Assembly: GCA_030065315.1 (NCBI GenBank)
Contig: JASJDB010000002.1
Span: forward strand, 1 to 32,852
Direction: 5' to 3'
Source of the DNA: Xenococcaceae cyanobacterium MO_167.B52
Lineage (GTDB): Bacteria > Cyanobacteriota > Cyanobacteriia > Cyanobacteriales > Xenococcaceae
Length of the DNA: 32,852 nt
Shown here: piece after piece, positions 9,953 to 20,379 of the stretch
Layout: the number at the start of each line of letters is the position of its first letter
Position numbering within the stretch: position 1 is the first letter of the stretch
Notes under the pieces: generated by a model
Databases searched by the model: none
Told to the model about the DNA's origin: nothing
The model's input: only the letters and a program-made list of their open reading frames with translations
Translations under genes and position numbers: made by a program

Positions 9953-10279
9953 TTACCAATAACGACGATTTAAAAAGCGACCCCCATCACGCCAACGTCT
10001 TCTGTTAAGAAACCCTCCCCTTCGACCATTAAGAAAAGAGCGACGACGACCTTTTAACCAACCACCAGCAATTTCTATAGTTTTTTTCAGGGTAGAAGAT
10101 TCAGGGATTTGAGTCTCTCTGGCTTTGAGAGTAGTCGCAATTCTGCTTAAACGACTTTCAAGTATTTGAGGAGCTTCGGTAGGGAGTGTTTCAGCTTGAT
10201 GAGCCTGGGTTTTTACGGGGAAATTTAGGCTGGCTAGAGTAACGATAAAGCTAATCCAAGTAATTTTGGTTAGTTTCAA
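9953..10279 (-). CDS. grrA: GrrA-like RiPP precursor, copy nearest grrM
   Basis: Conserved leader (TKITWISFIVTLASLNFPVKTQAHQ...ESRLSRIATTLKAR) and core SFLNGRRGGFLNRRRWRDGGRFLNRRYW; TTG start. Confidence 0.88.
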   Translation of the reverse strand: MKLTKITWISFIVTLASLNFPVKTQAHQAETLPTEAPQILESRLSRIATTLKARETQIPESSTLKKTIEIAGGWLKGRRRSFLNGRRGGFLNRRRWRDGGRFLNRRYW

Positions 10280-10358
10280 GATATACTCCTCTCAATAATA
10301 GTTAGCCTAATTCTACGATTACTAGTCATTTGGTTAGAAAAAGAAATCTGGAAGTAGC

Positions 10359-10682
10359 TTACCAGCGACGACGATTTAAAAAGCCACCCCCATCACGCCA
10401 ACCTCTTCTGTTGAGAAAACCTCCCCCTCCACCATTGATAAAACCTCCCCGATAACCTTTTACCCAACCAGCAATTTCTACAGTTTTTTTCAAGGTAGAA
10501 GATTCAGGGATTTGATTCTCTCTGGCTTTGAGAGTAGTAGCAATTCTGCTTAAACGACTTTCAAGTATTTGGGAAGTTTCCGTCGGGACTGTTTCAGCTT
10601 GATGAGCCTGGGTTTTTACGGGAAAGTTTAGGCTGGCTAGAGTGACGATAAAGCTAATCCAAGTAATTTTGGTTGATTTCAA
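10359..10682 (-). CDS. grrA: GrrA-like RiPP precursor, middle copy (start re-set to the TTG homologous to the other copies)
   Basis: Same leader; core YRGGFINGGGGGFLNRRGWRDGGGFLNRRRW. The supplied ORF begins at 10721 in what is spacer in the sister copies; homologous TTG lies at 10680-10682. Confidence 0.86.
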   Translation of the reverse strand: MKSTKITWISFIVTLASLNFPVKTQAHQAETVPTETSQILESRLSRIATTLKARENQIPESSTLKKTVEIAGWVKGYRGGFINGGGGGFLNRRGWRDGGGFLNRRRW

Positions 10683-10769
10683 GATATACTCCTTCGGATA
10701 TTTGTTAGGGTAATTCTGCAATTACTAATCATGTAGTTGGAAAAAGGAATCCTAGAAATAACTCACTAG

Positions 10770-11090
10770 TTAACGACGATTTAAAAAGCCACCCCCATCA
10801 CGCCAACCTCTATTGTTGAGAAAACCTCCTCCTCCACGATTATTGAGAAAACCTCCCCTTCCACCCTTGCCCCAACCAGCAATTTCTATAGTTTTTTTCA
10901 AGGTAGAAGATTCAGGAATTTGATTTTCCCTGGCTTTGAGAGTAGTAGCAATTCTGCTTAAACGACTTTCAAGTATTTGAGGAGTTTCCGTCGGGACTGT
11001 TTCAGTTTGATGAGCCTGGGTTTTTACGGGGAAGTTTAGGCTGGCTAGGGTAACGATAAAGCTAATCCAGGTAATTTTGGTTGATTTCAA
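10770..11090 (-). CDS. grrA: GrrA-like RiPP precursor, copy nearest grrP
   Basis: Same leader; core GRGGFLNNRGGGGFLNNRGWRDGGGFLNRR; TTG start. Confidence 0.88.
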   Translation of the reverse strand: MKSTKITWISFIVTLASLNFPVKTQAHQTETVPTETPQILESRLSRIATTLKARENQIPESSTLKKTIEIAGWGKGGRGGFLNNRGGGGFLNNRGWRDGGGFLNRR

Positions 11091-11140
11091 GATATATTCC
11101 TTCGGATATTTGTTGGGGTAATTCTACGATTACTAATTAT

Positions 11141-12025
11141 TTACTCAGGAAAAGGAATTTGTTCGTGATTCATAATAGTATTTTCATAAAACTCTTTAAT
11201 TAATTTGGGCTTGATAATTTCAATCACTCCTCCAGGTCCAAACCATTTATTAACCATATCTAATGAATCTTGATCTCCCACAAGATAACCTTCCATCATT
11301 TTGGCGATCGCATAATCAGCCATATTGAGAAAAGTGGAATTATTTTCTGGAACTATGCAAGCAACTCCATAACGACCATAGGGCTCTTTCGGGAATAGTT
11401 TATAGTCATTTGAAGAGATTTGCTGACGCACCCCCTCTAGGATCACACTATCTCCAGCGAGAGCATCAACTTCTCCTGATGTGAGAGCTTCAATTGCTTC
11501 GGACATATTTGTCATCGGAACTAGTATGGCTTGAGGATGAGCTAATTTCATTGCATCCTTAACAAAGGCAGCAGGGGGAACACCAATTTTTCTATTAGCG
11601 AAAGAATTTGAGGCTCTCCTGGAAGGAACTAAAAGTCTAATACCTGACAAGCCATATCTAATCGTATAGTCAACATACTCATCTCTTTGCCAAGTAAACA
11701 CGGTATTACAGGCAATATCAATCTCTCCACTCAGAAGTTTGGGGAAAGCTTCAGCAACACTTTGAGTTTCGACAAAATCTACTTCAATAGTTTTGCCTAG
11801 TTCCTCCTCTAGTTTCTTTTGAATCAGCTTGACGATATCTATGGAATAACCGTCTAATTCTTCTTTTTGATTGAAATAAGCATAGGGAACTACATCAAAA
11901 GATGTTCCCACCACTAATCTTCCAGTACGAGCTACGGATTCTATTACAGTTTCTGCCATAATGGGTTTGACCCCTAATAACAATAACAGGGTACTGAGAA
12001 CAGTAAGAGAAAGTTTTCTAAGCAT
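11141..12025 (-). CDS. grrP: Extracellular substrate-binding-like protein associated with Grr RiPP loci (GrrP-like)
   Basis: Signal peptide plus RTGRLVVGTSFDVVPYAYFNQKEELDGYSIDIV, LLSGEIDIACNTVFTW (type-3 solute-binding fold); no ABC permease or ATPase nearby; adjacent to grrA/grrM. Confidence 0.85.
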   Translation of the reverse strand: MLRKLSLTVLSTLLLLLGVKPIMAETVIESVARTGRLVVGTSFDVVPYAYFNQKEELDGYSIDIVKLIQKKLEEELGKTIEVDFVETQSVAEAFPKLLSGEIDIACNTVFTWQRDEYVDYTIRYGLSGIRLLVPSRRASNSFANRKIGVPPAAFVKDAMKLAHPQAILVPMTNMSEAIEALTSGEVDALAGDSVILEGVRQQISSNDYKLFPKEPYGRYGVACIVPENNSTFLNMADYAIAKMMEGYLVGDQDSLDMVNKWFGPGGVIEIIKPKLIKEFYENTIMNHEQIPFPE

Positions 12026-12317
12026 TAAATTCGATAATCCTTCTTGATAATTTTAGATTGATACTCCTAGTAGTAGGAACATTTTAATTTACCTATTTAT
12101 TTCCTCTAGGATTGTCGTTTCAAGGCTAGTCAGAATATTATCGTACATTGAAAGTAAATTTTTTTAAGATTAATAAAGTCTTATCAACAAATTTAGTTAC
12201 CTGTTAGTTAGCCCCGATAAACTAATCCCATAGACTAATTATCTTTTGGGGAATTAGATTTGATTCTCGAAAATTTTAAGATTACTGTAATCATCAATAC
12301 CAATTATTAATCTAATT

Positions 12318-12959
12318 ATGGTTGCTAGTACTAATAAATCGACAATTAACAACTGGGTTTCTGGCGATTGGAACCAATATCTGGAAAGTATTAATAATCC
12401 CATAGATCAAAAAGCCAAGACTTATTATTATACAGGAGAATATCGGGTCGAAATTGCAACTGTGGGCAACTCTCATGCTCAAGCTCATTCGATGCTTAAT
12501 CATGCAATTTATTTATATGCAACTCTTAGAGGTATAGCTCTCAATGGCAAAGATAATTGTAGCTATCATCACCCCAAAATATTTGCCATTCAGCCAGATT
12601 TATCTTTTTATATTGAAGATAATGCCAATATTATTCCCTGGGAAACAGAGATAATTGATTTGAGTCAGTATCCTCTACCAGATTTAGTAATTGAGGTATC
12701 TGATAGTTCTTTATCAGATGATTTGGGTAGAAAAAGATTATTATATGAAGATTTAGGTATATCAGAATATTGGATTGTTGATGTAAATTCGATCCAGGTA
12801 ACTGCTTTTAAGATCGAAAATCGAGGTAGTAGAAGAATTAAAGAATCAGAAATCCTATCAGGATTAAAAATTCAGACATCCTCTGAAGCTTTACAACGCA
12901 GTAAAAACATTAATGATACAAAAGTTAGTAGTTGGTTGTTACAAGAATTTCAAAAATAG
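12318..12959 (+). CDS. Uma2 family endonuclease (DUF820, PD-(D/E)XK)
   Basis: QPDLSFYIED...LPDLVIEVSDSSLSDDLGRKRLLYEDLGISEYWIVD. Confidence 0.9.
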   Translation: MVASTNKSTINNWVSGDWNQYLESINNPIDQKAKTYYYTGEYRVEIATVGNSHAQAHSMLNHAIYLYATLRGIALNGKDNCSYHHPKIFAIQPDLSFYIEDNANIIPWETEIIDLSQYPLPDLVIEVSDSSLSDDLGRKRLLYEDLGISEYWIVDVNSIQVTAFKIENRGSRRIKESEILSGLKIQTSSEALQRSKNINDTKVSSWLLQEFQK

Positions 12960-13181
12960 TAAGTACCTGGGGAAAATTAATTGGATAGTTGCCCTAAAGG
13001 ATTCGCTTCGCGTCAGAGAGGTGTTAGGTATTAGCTGTTAGCCCTAATCCTAAAGGATACCGCTTCGCATAAGGATTCGCTTCGCATCGTGTTAGGGAAA
13101 AATGGATTGTACAAATAATTTTGCTTACCCATTTAATTCCCAAAATACTAGTAAGGTAGGCAATGCCCACCCTGCAAAGAT

Positions 13182-14180
<999 letters not shown>

Positions 14181-14269
14181 CTATAACTCGATGATTGTTA
14201 TTGTTTAGGATCGCATATTTAGAGAAAACCTTATTCAATCTGGGTGATAGTTGTCACATAAAGCAAAAA

Positions 14270-15796
14270 TTAGAATCTAAATTCGGTTCTTACTGTTCCC
14301 ACCCAGATCGTATTACCATTCTTAGTATCGGGATTAATGATCGTAAATATACCTGGAGTAACTCTTATATAATCGTTGATTTCAATGCGGTATAAAGCCT
14401 CTATATGTAGGGGTGTTTTTTCTGCTATTAAACTACTATTATCATGATTTGCGATCGCAGGTGGCACCCCAACAATAATTCCTCCTAAATTGTTTTCCCT
14501 TCCTAAATCAGGGAAAGCCAAAGTTAAAGCACCATTAAGAATAGTTGCCCTATCATCACCACCTCTCTGTTGGAGAGCTTGAGTATAGCCAAACCAACCT
14601 CCAATCTCAAAACCAGAACTAACTTCCCAGTTCAGTTGTAAGCCCAGATTATGGGCAGTAGTAGCATTATCACCAAATGGTTCATTAGAGTCTTTTAAGC
14701 CAGTAGAACCCATGAGATTTACATCATCAGTTTTTTGGTAAATATGGGTATAGGTAAGAGCCAAAGCCAATTCTTCTTCTGGTTCCACTACAATTTGTGC
14801 GATCGCACTTGCAGAACTGCCAAAAATCCCGTTTCCAGCCTTAGGATTAGCTATATCTCTGCTATCAATCACATAACCAGCACTAGCTGAGATTTTCTCA
14901 CTAAATCTATATTTAATGCCAAATCCTGCCCCTCCTGACCCTCGTAAAGTAGCGGGATCTCTTCTACCAAAACGGGATATGGCACCACTACCACTACTAG
15001 AAAAAGGACTTAACACTTCTCCAATATCGTTAAGACCGACTCCTATAGTGCCTAAAAGGACTTGGGTATTATTAAGAGGAGAAAAAATATAACTTAATTC
15101 CCCCAACTCAACTCGATTATCCGTACCACCATCAACGGCTAAACGAGTTAACAAAGTGCCTGTTGCCCGATCTAAACGTCCAATTTTTCTGCTTTCTAAG
15201 CGAACTTCCAATCTATCTTGACCAGAAAAACTGGTATTAAAATCTAGTCTGCTGCGGTATCCCAAAAAAGTTTCACTTTTATCTTCTGCTTCAAAACTAT
15301 CAGCTAAAATGAATAAAACTTGACCATTCAGTGTACTTGTGGGAGCAAACTGCCTAGATTCTAGCCCAGTTATGGTAGCTTCAATTGCATCTATTTTATC
15401 TTTTAACTGTGCCAACTCTGGTGCAAAATCCTGTTGTAATCTTTCCCAAGTTATCAAGTCTGGGGAACTAATACTATTCTCAATTTGTTTAAGGCAGTTG
15501 TGTAACCCTAGGGCAAATTCATAACGAGTAATAGAAGAATTATGGTTATTATTTTGTAATCTACTTGTACAGTTATAGGTCTCGGCTAAAGAATCTAGAG
15601 CTTGATATTGCCAGTCTGTAGTTTGAATATCTTTTAGTTGATAAACAATAGTAATCTCTGACCCTTGGTCATTAGCTAAACTTTCAGAAGACTGAAAAAA
15701 ACAAGCACAAATTAAAATTCCCGACTGAACAATTTTTTTAAAAAGTGGTTTCATTCTAAATTTAGAACAGAATATAGCGATCGCATTAAGTATCAA
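14270..15796 (-). CDS. Cyanobacterial iron-uptake/carbohydrate-selective porin (SLH-porin family)
   Basis: Degenerate SLH segment TDWQYQALDSLAETYNC...SITRYEFALGLHNCLKQI, coiled coil, then beta-barrel with FSGQDRLEVRLESRKIGRL and terminal TVRTEFRF. Confidence 0.88.
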   Translation of the reverse strand: MILNAIAIFCSKFRMKPLFKKIVQSGILICACFFQSSESLANDQGSEITIVYQLKDIQTTDWQYQALDSLAETYNCTSRLQNNNHNSSITRYEFALGLHNCLKQIENSISSPDLITWERLQQDFAPELAQLKDKIDAIEATITGLESRQFAPTSTLNGQVLFILADSFEAEDKSETFLGYRSRLDFNTSFSGQDRLEVRLESRKIGRLDRATGTLLTRLAVDGGTDNRVELGELSYIFSPLNNTQVLLGTIGVGLNDIGEVLSPFSSSGSGAISRFGRRDPATLRGSGGAGFGIKYRFSEKISASAGYVIDSRDIANPKAGNGIFGSSASAIAQIVVEPEEELALALTYTHIYQKTDDVNLMGSTGLKDSNEPFGDNATTAHNLGLQLNWEVSSGFEIGGWFGYTQALQQRGGDDRATILNGALTLAFPDLGRENNLGGIIVGVPPAIANHDNSSLIAEKTPLHIEALYRIEINDYIRVTPGIFTIINPDTKNGNTIWVGTVRTEFRF

Positions 15797-15898
15797 GAAT
15801 TATTTTACATTCAAGACAATCGCTTTAGGATTCCCTCAAACAGATAGCTAAAAAGTACTGGTTTCAAACTAGATGCGGTTTAAACTTTCTTCTTCGTA

Positions 15899-18800
15899 TT
15901 AATTAGTCTTAAGAACACAAATTTTGCGATCGCTTTTACTAACTTCCATATTGGTGCGGAGATAATTTTCCAATTGATTACAGCCAGCAACTAATAAATC
16001 TAATTCAAACATCTGTTGCAGATCCCAAATAATAGCAGTTTTATCCTCACTAACCGAAGCAAGGGTTTTACCATCGGGACTAAAAGCAATGCTCCATACT
16101 GCTTCATCATGTCCATAGAGAGTTTTGAGCAATTTACCACTACGATCCCAAAGTTTAATCGTACTGTCCCCACTAGCAGAAGCAATTAATTGACCATCAG
16201 GACTAAAAACAATTTTTCTGATTTCTTCTGTATGACTTTTGAGGGATTGATTGAATGTGACTTTAACTTGACCTGAAGAGTAATCTATCTCCCACAGTTT
16301 AACTACCCCCTCTAAGTCTGCTGTTGCCATGACCTTACCATCAGGACTAATAGCCAATACTCCTTCTGATCTGACATTATAATTATCTTGATCGAGGGTT
16401 TTAAGAAGATCTCCCTGGGTATTCCAAAGTTTGATGGTTTGGTCATAACTAGCCGTTGCTATAATTTCCCCATCAGGAGTAAAAGCAACATCTCGCACCA
16501 CATCTTGATGACCATCCAAACTAACAATTAAATTACCTTGCCAATCCCAAAGTTTTGCTGTCTTATCTTCACTAGCCGTAGCAATTATTTTACCGTTAGG
16601 ACTAATAGCAATTCGCCATACACCAACTTTATGACCTTTAATAGTTTGATCTAAAAGTATTTCAGGTTGCTTTAAATCTTCCAACTTCAGCAAGTCAATT
16701 GTACCGTTCCAATGTCCAGATACTAAATTACTTCCATTGCGATCAATTGTAATGCCCAAAACTGAATCTTCTTGATTTTGGAAAGTATTGAGCAAAGAAC
16801 CATCTTTAGACCATAATTTGACTTTGCGGTCATCGCTGGCAGTGAAAATCATCTCTCCTTGAGGATGAAAAACGACATCGATAATTGGTGCACTGTGACT
16901 TCTCAATACTTTTAGTAAAGGATTATCTAGTTTGGCTAATTTAACGATATCCTGTTCCGAAGCAGTGGCAATGCTATTACCATCAGGACTAATATCCAGA
17001 TCCCAAATTCTTTTTGTTTCAATATTAATTGTCTTTAATAAAGCACCTTCAATACTCCAGATTTTAACAGTACCATCCCAACCTGCGGTGATAACTTTTT
17101 GGTTATCGGGATGAAAAATCACTGCAACCACAGGGGAATTATGTCCTTTTAAAGTATGTAGTAATTTACCATTATCTACTTGGGATACCACAGCTGTTAG
17201 ATCATTACTAACAGAGGCTATCATCTGACCATTAGGACTAAAAGACAGATCTCTGATTTCATTGGTATGACTGTTTAAGGTTTTGGAGAGTTTAAAACGA
17301 CCAAAATTGTTAATTTTCCAAAGTTTAATCGTCTTATCCTCACTACCAGAGGCAATAGTCTTGCCATCAGGACTAAAAACAGCTTTCCAAACTGATTTAT
17401 TATGACCTTCAAGAGTATCAATTAGCTTGCCATTTCGCTGCCACAGCTTGACGGTTTTATCTCTGCTAGTAGTAGCAATTAGCTGACCATTAGGACTGAA
17501 AGCAACTCCTAAAACTTCATCTTGATGACCTTTTAGAGTATTTAATAGTTGCCCATCTAAATTCCACAATTTAACCGTATAATCTCGACTCGCACTGGCA
17601 ACTAGCTGACTATCGGGACTAAAAACAACATCCCAGATCGCAGCTTGATGTCCTTCAAGAGTATGAAGTAATGTGCCATCGGTTTGCCAAAGTTTTACTG
17701 TTCGATCAGAACTAGCACTAGCAATTAGCCGACCATTAGGGCTGATATCTACGCCAAAAATTACTTCCGTATGTCCTGATAAGCGATTATATTCATCAAT
17801 TCCATAGACTGCTTGCCTTAAGACCGATTCAATTTGTTTATCCGTATCTTGATCTGGATAGTTAAGCTGTTGCCATTTTTGCTTTACCTTAATAGCAGTC
17901 ATCAGAGCTTCTAGTCTGCGATCAGAAGCAAATAGAGCTTCCGAATAATTGCTGAGAGCTTTAATTTCGTTCAGTATAGCCTGACGATATTGTTTATAAG
18001 CGATCGCGCCAAACCCCAAAATACTGGATAAAGTAATTACCAATGCGATTAAAACATAACTTTGTAGTCGAGCAGTTTTCTGCTGTTCTATGAGCCGAGC
18101 TTTGATTTCTTGGGCGCGTTCTGCTTCCAAGGCTCGTTGTGCTTCTTTGCGGTCTAATTCTTCGCTACTACTTAAAAAGCGGTAATCAATATCGCTTAAA
18201 CTTTTATCCCAAGACCATTTTTGAGCATCTTGTAAAGCTTTACCTCGTAATAGTCGAGAGGTATCTTGATATCGGGATTTTTGCCAGGCCCTCAAAGCTT
18301 CGGAATAGGGGCGTAATTGAGATAGTTGAGCTTCTACCCAAGATAAATTAAAAACTTCTTGATAGATATGGTTGCGAACTTGGAGTTTCTCTTGATGTTT
18401 AATAATCAATCCCGACAGCATTAATTCTTGCTGCTCAATGCTATTATCTGCAACTATAAATCCTTTTTGCAGAATCTGTTGGTACATTGCCAGTAACGAA
18501 CCTTTTTTTGCTTCATTACTTAAAATGCGATCGCGAATAGTTTTTAAATGTTCTGGTTCATCTTGGGTTTGCCAATTGTTAATAATCTGAGTTCGGATCA
18601 ACTTTTCGAGCCAATCTTCCTCATTATTAAGCACCATCTCAGGAGAAGCAGCACGAACTAATTTACATATTTTCTGAGTCAAAAAAGGCTGACCATTAGT
18701 CCAAGCTAAAATTTGTTTGAGAATTGATTTAGGATTAGAGATAGTTTCTATCGCTTCTAGTCCCACCAATAAAGGTTGTGCTTCTTCCCAATCAAATCCG

Positions 18801-19453
18801 TTAAGTTGAATAGCTTGACCAATATTAAAAGGAGTCCTTCTATAATCATCGATCAAATCAGAAGGAGAAGCCACACCAAATAAAGCAAAACTCAAACGCC
18901 GATATCTGGGATTAAGACTACGCTGGTTATAACAAAAACGAATTAGAGCAAAAAAATCATTGATCGAAAAATCTAAACTTAAAACACTATCTACTTCATC
19001 AAAACAAATCACTATAGGTGGCTCCGAAACATTATCTCCCCCTCCAACTTCACTCAATAATACTTCTTCAATAAATCCACTTAATTTTTGAACTAAAGAT
19101 AAATCTTCCTGTTCTTTCCACCACTGCTTCAGATTGATTTTGTTAAATAGATTAAACCCTTGCCATAATTCAACTACTAGTCCTTTATACCATTGCTCAA
19201 TACTAACCTTTTCCCCACTAATACGAGTTAGATCGATCGCCGTACAATAATATCCATCCTCTCGTAAATGGTTGATCATCCTGACCATGAGGCTAGATTT
19301 GCCCATTTGACGGGCATTGAGGACATAACAAAACTCCCCTCGTTTTAATGCTTCGTAGAGTTGGCGATCCGCAGCACGCACCACATAACAAACTGCATCC
19401 ATGGGTAAACTGCCACCAACTTGATAGTCATTCACAATATCTGCTTTTACCAA
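15899..19453 (-). CDS. AAA-like ATPase domain fused to 14 WD40 repeats
   Basis: N-terminal [44 protein letters not shown] (P-loop-like), [12 protein letters not shown] segment; 14 WD40-type repeats counted by eye (e.g. [31 protein letters not shown]). Confidence 0.93.
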   Translation of the reverse strand: MVKADIVNDYQVGGSLPMDAVCYVVRAADRQLYEALKRGEFCYVLNARQMGKSSLMVRMINHLREDGYYCTAIDLTRISGEKVSIEQWYKGLVVELWQGFNLFNKINLKQWWKEQEDLSLVQKLSGFIEEVLLSEVGGGDNVSEPPIVICFDEVDSVLSLDFSINDFFALIRFCYNQRSLNPRYRRLSFALFGVASPSDLIDDYRRTPFNIGQAIQLNGFDWEEAQPLLVGLEAIETISNPKSILKQILAWTNGQPFLTQKICKLVRAASPEMVLNNEEDWLEKLIRTQIINNWQTQDEPEHLKTIRDRILSNEAKKGSLLAMYQQILQKGFIVADNSIEQQELMLSGLIIKHQEKLQVRNHIYQEVFNLSWVEAQLSQLRPYSEALRAWQKSRYQDTSRLLRGKALQDAQKWSWDKSLSDIDYRFLSSSEELDRKEAQRALEAERAQEIKARLIEQQKTARLQSYVLIALVITLSSILGFGAIAYKQYRQAILNEIKALSNYSEALFASDRRLEALMTAIKVKQKWQQLNYPDQDTDKQIESVLRQAVYGIDEYNRLSGHTEVIFGVDISPNGRLIASASSDRTVKLWQTDGTLLHTLEGHQAAIWDVVFSPDSQLVASASRDYTVKLWNLDGQLLNTLKGHQDEVLGVAFSPNGQLIATTSRDKTVKLWQRNGKLIDTLEGHNKSVWKAVFSPDGKTIASGSEDKTIKLWKINNFGRFKLSKTLNSHTNEIRDLSFSPNGQMIASVSNDLTAVVSQVDNGKLLHTLKGHNSPVVAVIFHPDNQKVITAGWDGTVKIWSIEGALLKTINIETKRIWDLDISPDGNSIATASEQDIVKLAKLDNPLLKVLRSHSAPIIDVVFHPQGEMIFTASDDRKVKLWSKDGSLLNTFQNQEDSVLGITIDRNGSNLVSGHWNGTIDLLKLEDLKQPEILLDQTIKGHKVGVWRIAISPNGKIIATASEDKTAKLWDWQGNLIVSLDGHQDVVRDVAFTPDGEIIATASYDQTIKLWNTQGDLLKTLDQDNYNVRSEGVLAISPDGKVMATADLEGVVKLWEIDYSSGQVKVTFNQSLKSHTEEIRKIVFSPDGQLIASASGDSTIKLWDRSGKLLKTLYGHDEAVWSIAFSPDGKTLASVSEDKTAIIWDLQQMFELDLLVAGCNQLENYLRTNMEVSKSDRKICVLKTN

Positions 19454-19531
19454 CCAAAATTCTAGAACATAACACGACTGCGCTAAATTCTACCTTAACT
19501 TAAAATCTTGTTAGTCGGACTCAGACACTTT

Positions 19532-19750
19532 GCAATACTGTTCGGTTAAAAAAGTTATCTGTTGAGAAAGAGAGAGAAGAACGTCCTTCGGAGGATGGAG
19601 AAGGTGGAGAAGAAGGGGAGGACAAGGGAGCAAGACTTTCTCCACTCTCTCCCCACACCTCCCACTCTTCCCCCTATCTCTTCCATACTTCCCACACTCC
19701 CCACACTCCCTAATTTCATTAAGTTTTTAGGCTTATCCGAACAGTATTGC
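19532..19750. mobile_element. MITE-like element with perfect 14-bp terminal inverted repeats and purine/pyrimidine core
   Basis: GCAATACTGTTCGG (19532-19545) and CCGAACAGTATTGC (19737-19750); interior switches from purine-rich to pyrimidine-rich strand. Confidence 0.65.
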
Positions 19751-19811
19751 TTTGGGCAGTGCATTGGCTCAAAACAATCATCTGGACTATTATATTTTCA
19801 GCTCTTTCACA

Positions 19812-20240
19812 TTAGGCATTGACCAATGCCAATTTAATCGCTTCGGCAATTTGATCTAATTCTGTTCTTGTTGCTAATTGGCATTGATTTTGCCCCACTA
19901 GTCCTTTGAAACTATCCCCTCTAAATCGGGGCAATACGTGTAAATGAATATGAACAACATCTTGGTTAGCAGCTCGACCATCAGCCAGGAAGAGATTTAC
20001 CCCTTCGCATTTTAGACCACTGTGACGTAGAGCCTTAGCAATTCGATGACCAATCCGAAACATATGGGCTCCAGTTGCTTCATCTAAGTCGATTAGAGAA
20101 GCGACCTGTTGATTGGGAACCACTAAAATATGACCAGGATTGATCGGTTGAATATCCATAAAAGCAGAAACTTTGTCATCTTGATAGACAAAAGAAGCGG
20201 GAACTACTCCTTGAATAATTTTGGTAAAAATGCTCTTCAT
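19812..20240 (-). CDS. HIT family protein
   Basis: FTKIIQGVVPASFVYQDDKVSAFMDIQPINPGHILVVP and DVVHIHLHVLPRFRGD (HxHxH). Confidence 0.95.
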   Translation of the reverse strand: MKSIFTKIIQGVVPASFVYQDDKVSAFMDIQPINPGHILVVPNQQVASLIDLDEATGAHMFRIGHRIAKALRHSGLKCEGVNLFLADGRAANQDVVHIHLHVLPRFRGDSFKGLVGQNQCQLATRTELDQIAEAIKLALVNA

Positions 20241-20379
20241 GTTTTATCTAGGTAGTTTCGCGAATTGGCGTTAGATGTTAGAGAAAAGGGCTACATCAAA
20301 GTGCGCCCCCTACATAGACTGATTAACTGAACTAACAACTGATACAAATATTTCGGGAAATCATCTAACCATTGATAGA

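Noticed and set aside
12312-12503. 63-aa minus ORF
   Set aside because: Entirely antisense to the well-supported Uma2 gene.
12318-12959. Uma2 gene as part of the grr RiPP system
   Set aside because: It is divergent and Uma2 genes are very common and scattered in cyanobacteria; no evidence of functional linkage.
15899-19453. Anti-phage defence island around the AAA-WD40 protein
   Set aside because: Neighbours are a porin, HIT protein and glgB; no effector nuclease, REase, TIR or other defence partner is adjacent.
19555-19822. Overlapping ORFs on both strands (69 aa and 86 aa)
   Set aside because: They lie in the purine/pyrimidine-rich MITE-like element and translate to low-complexity sequence; no recognisable domain.
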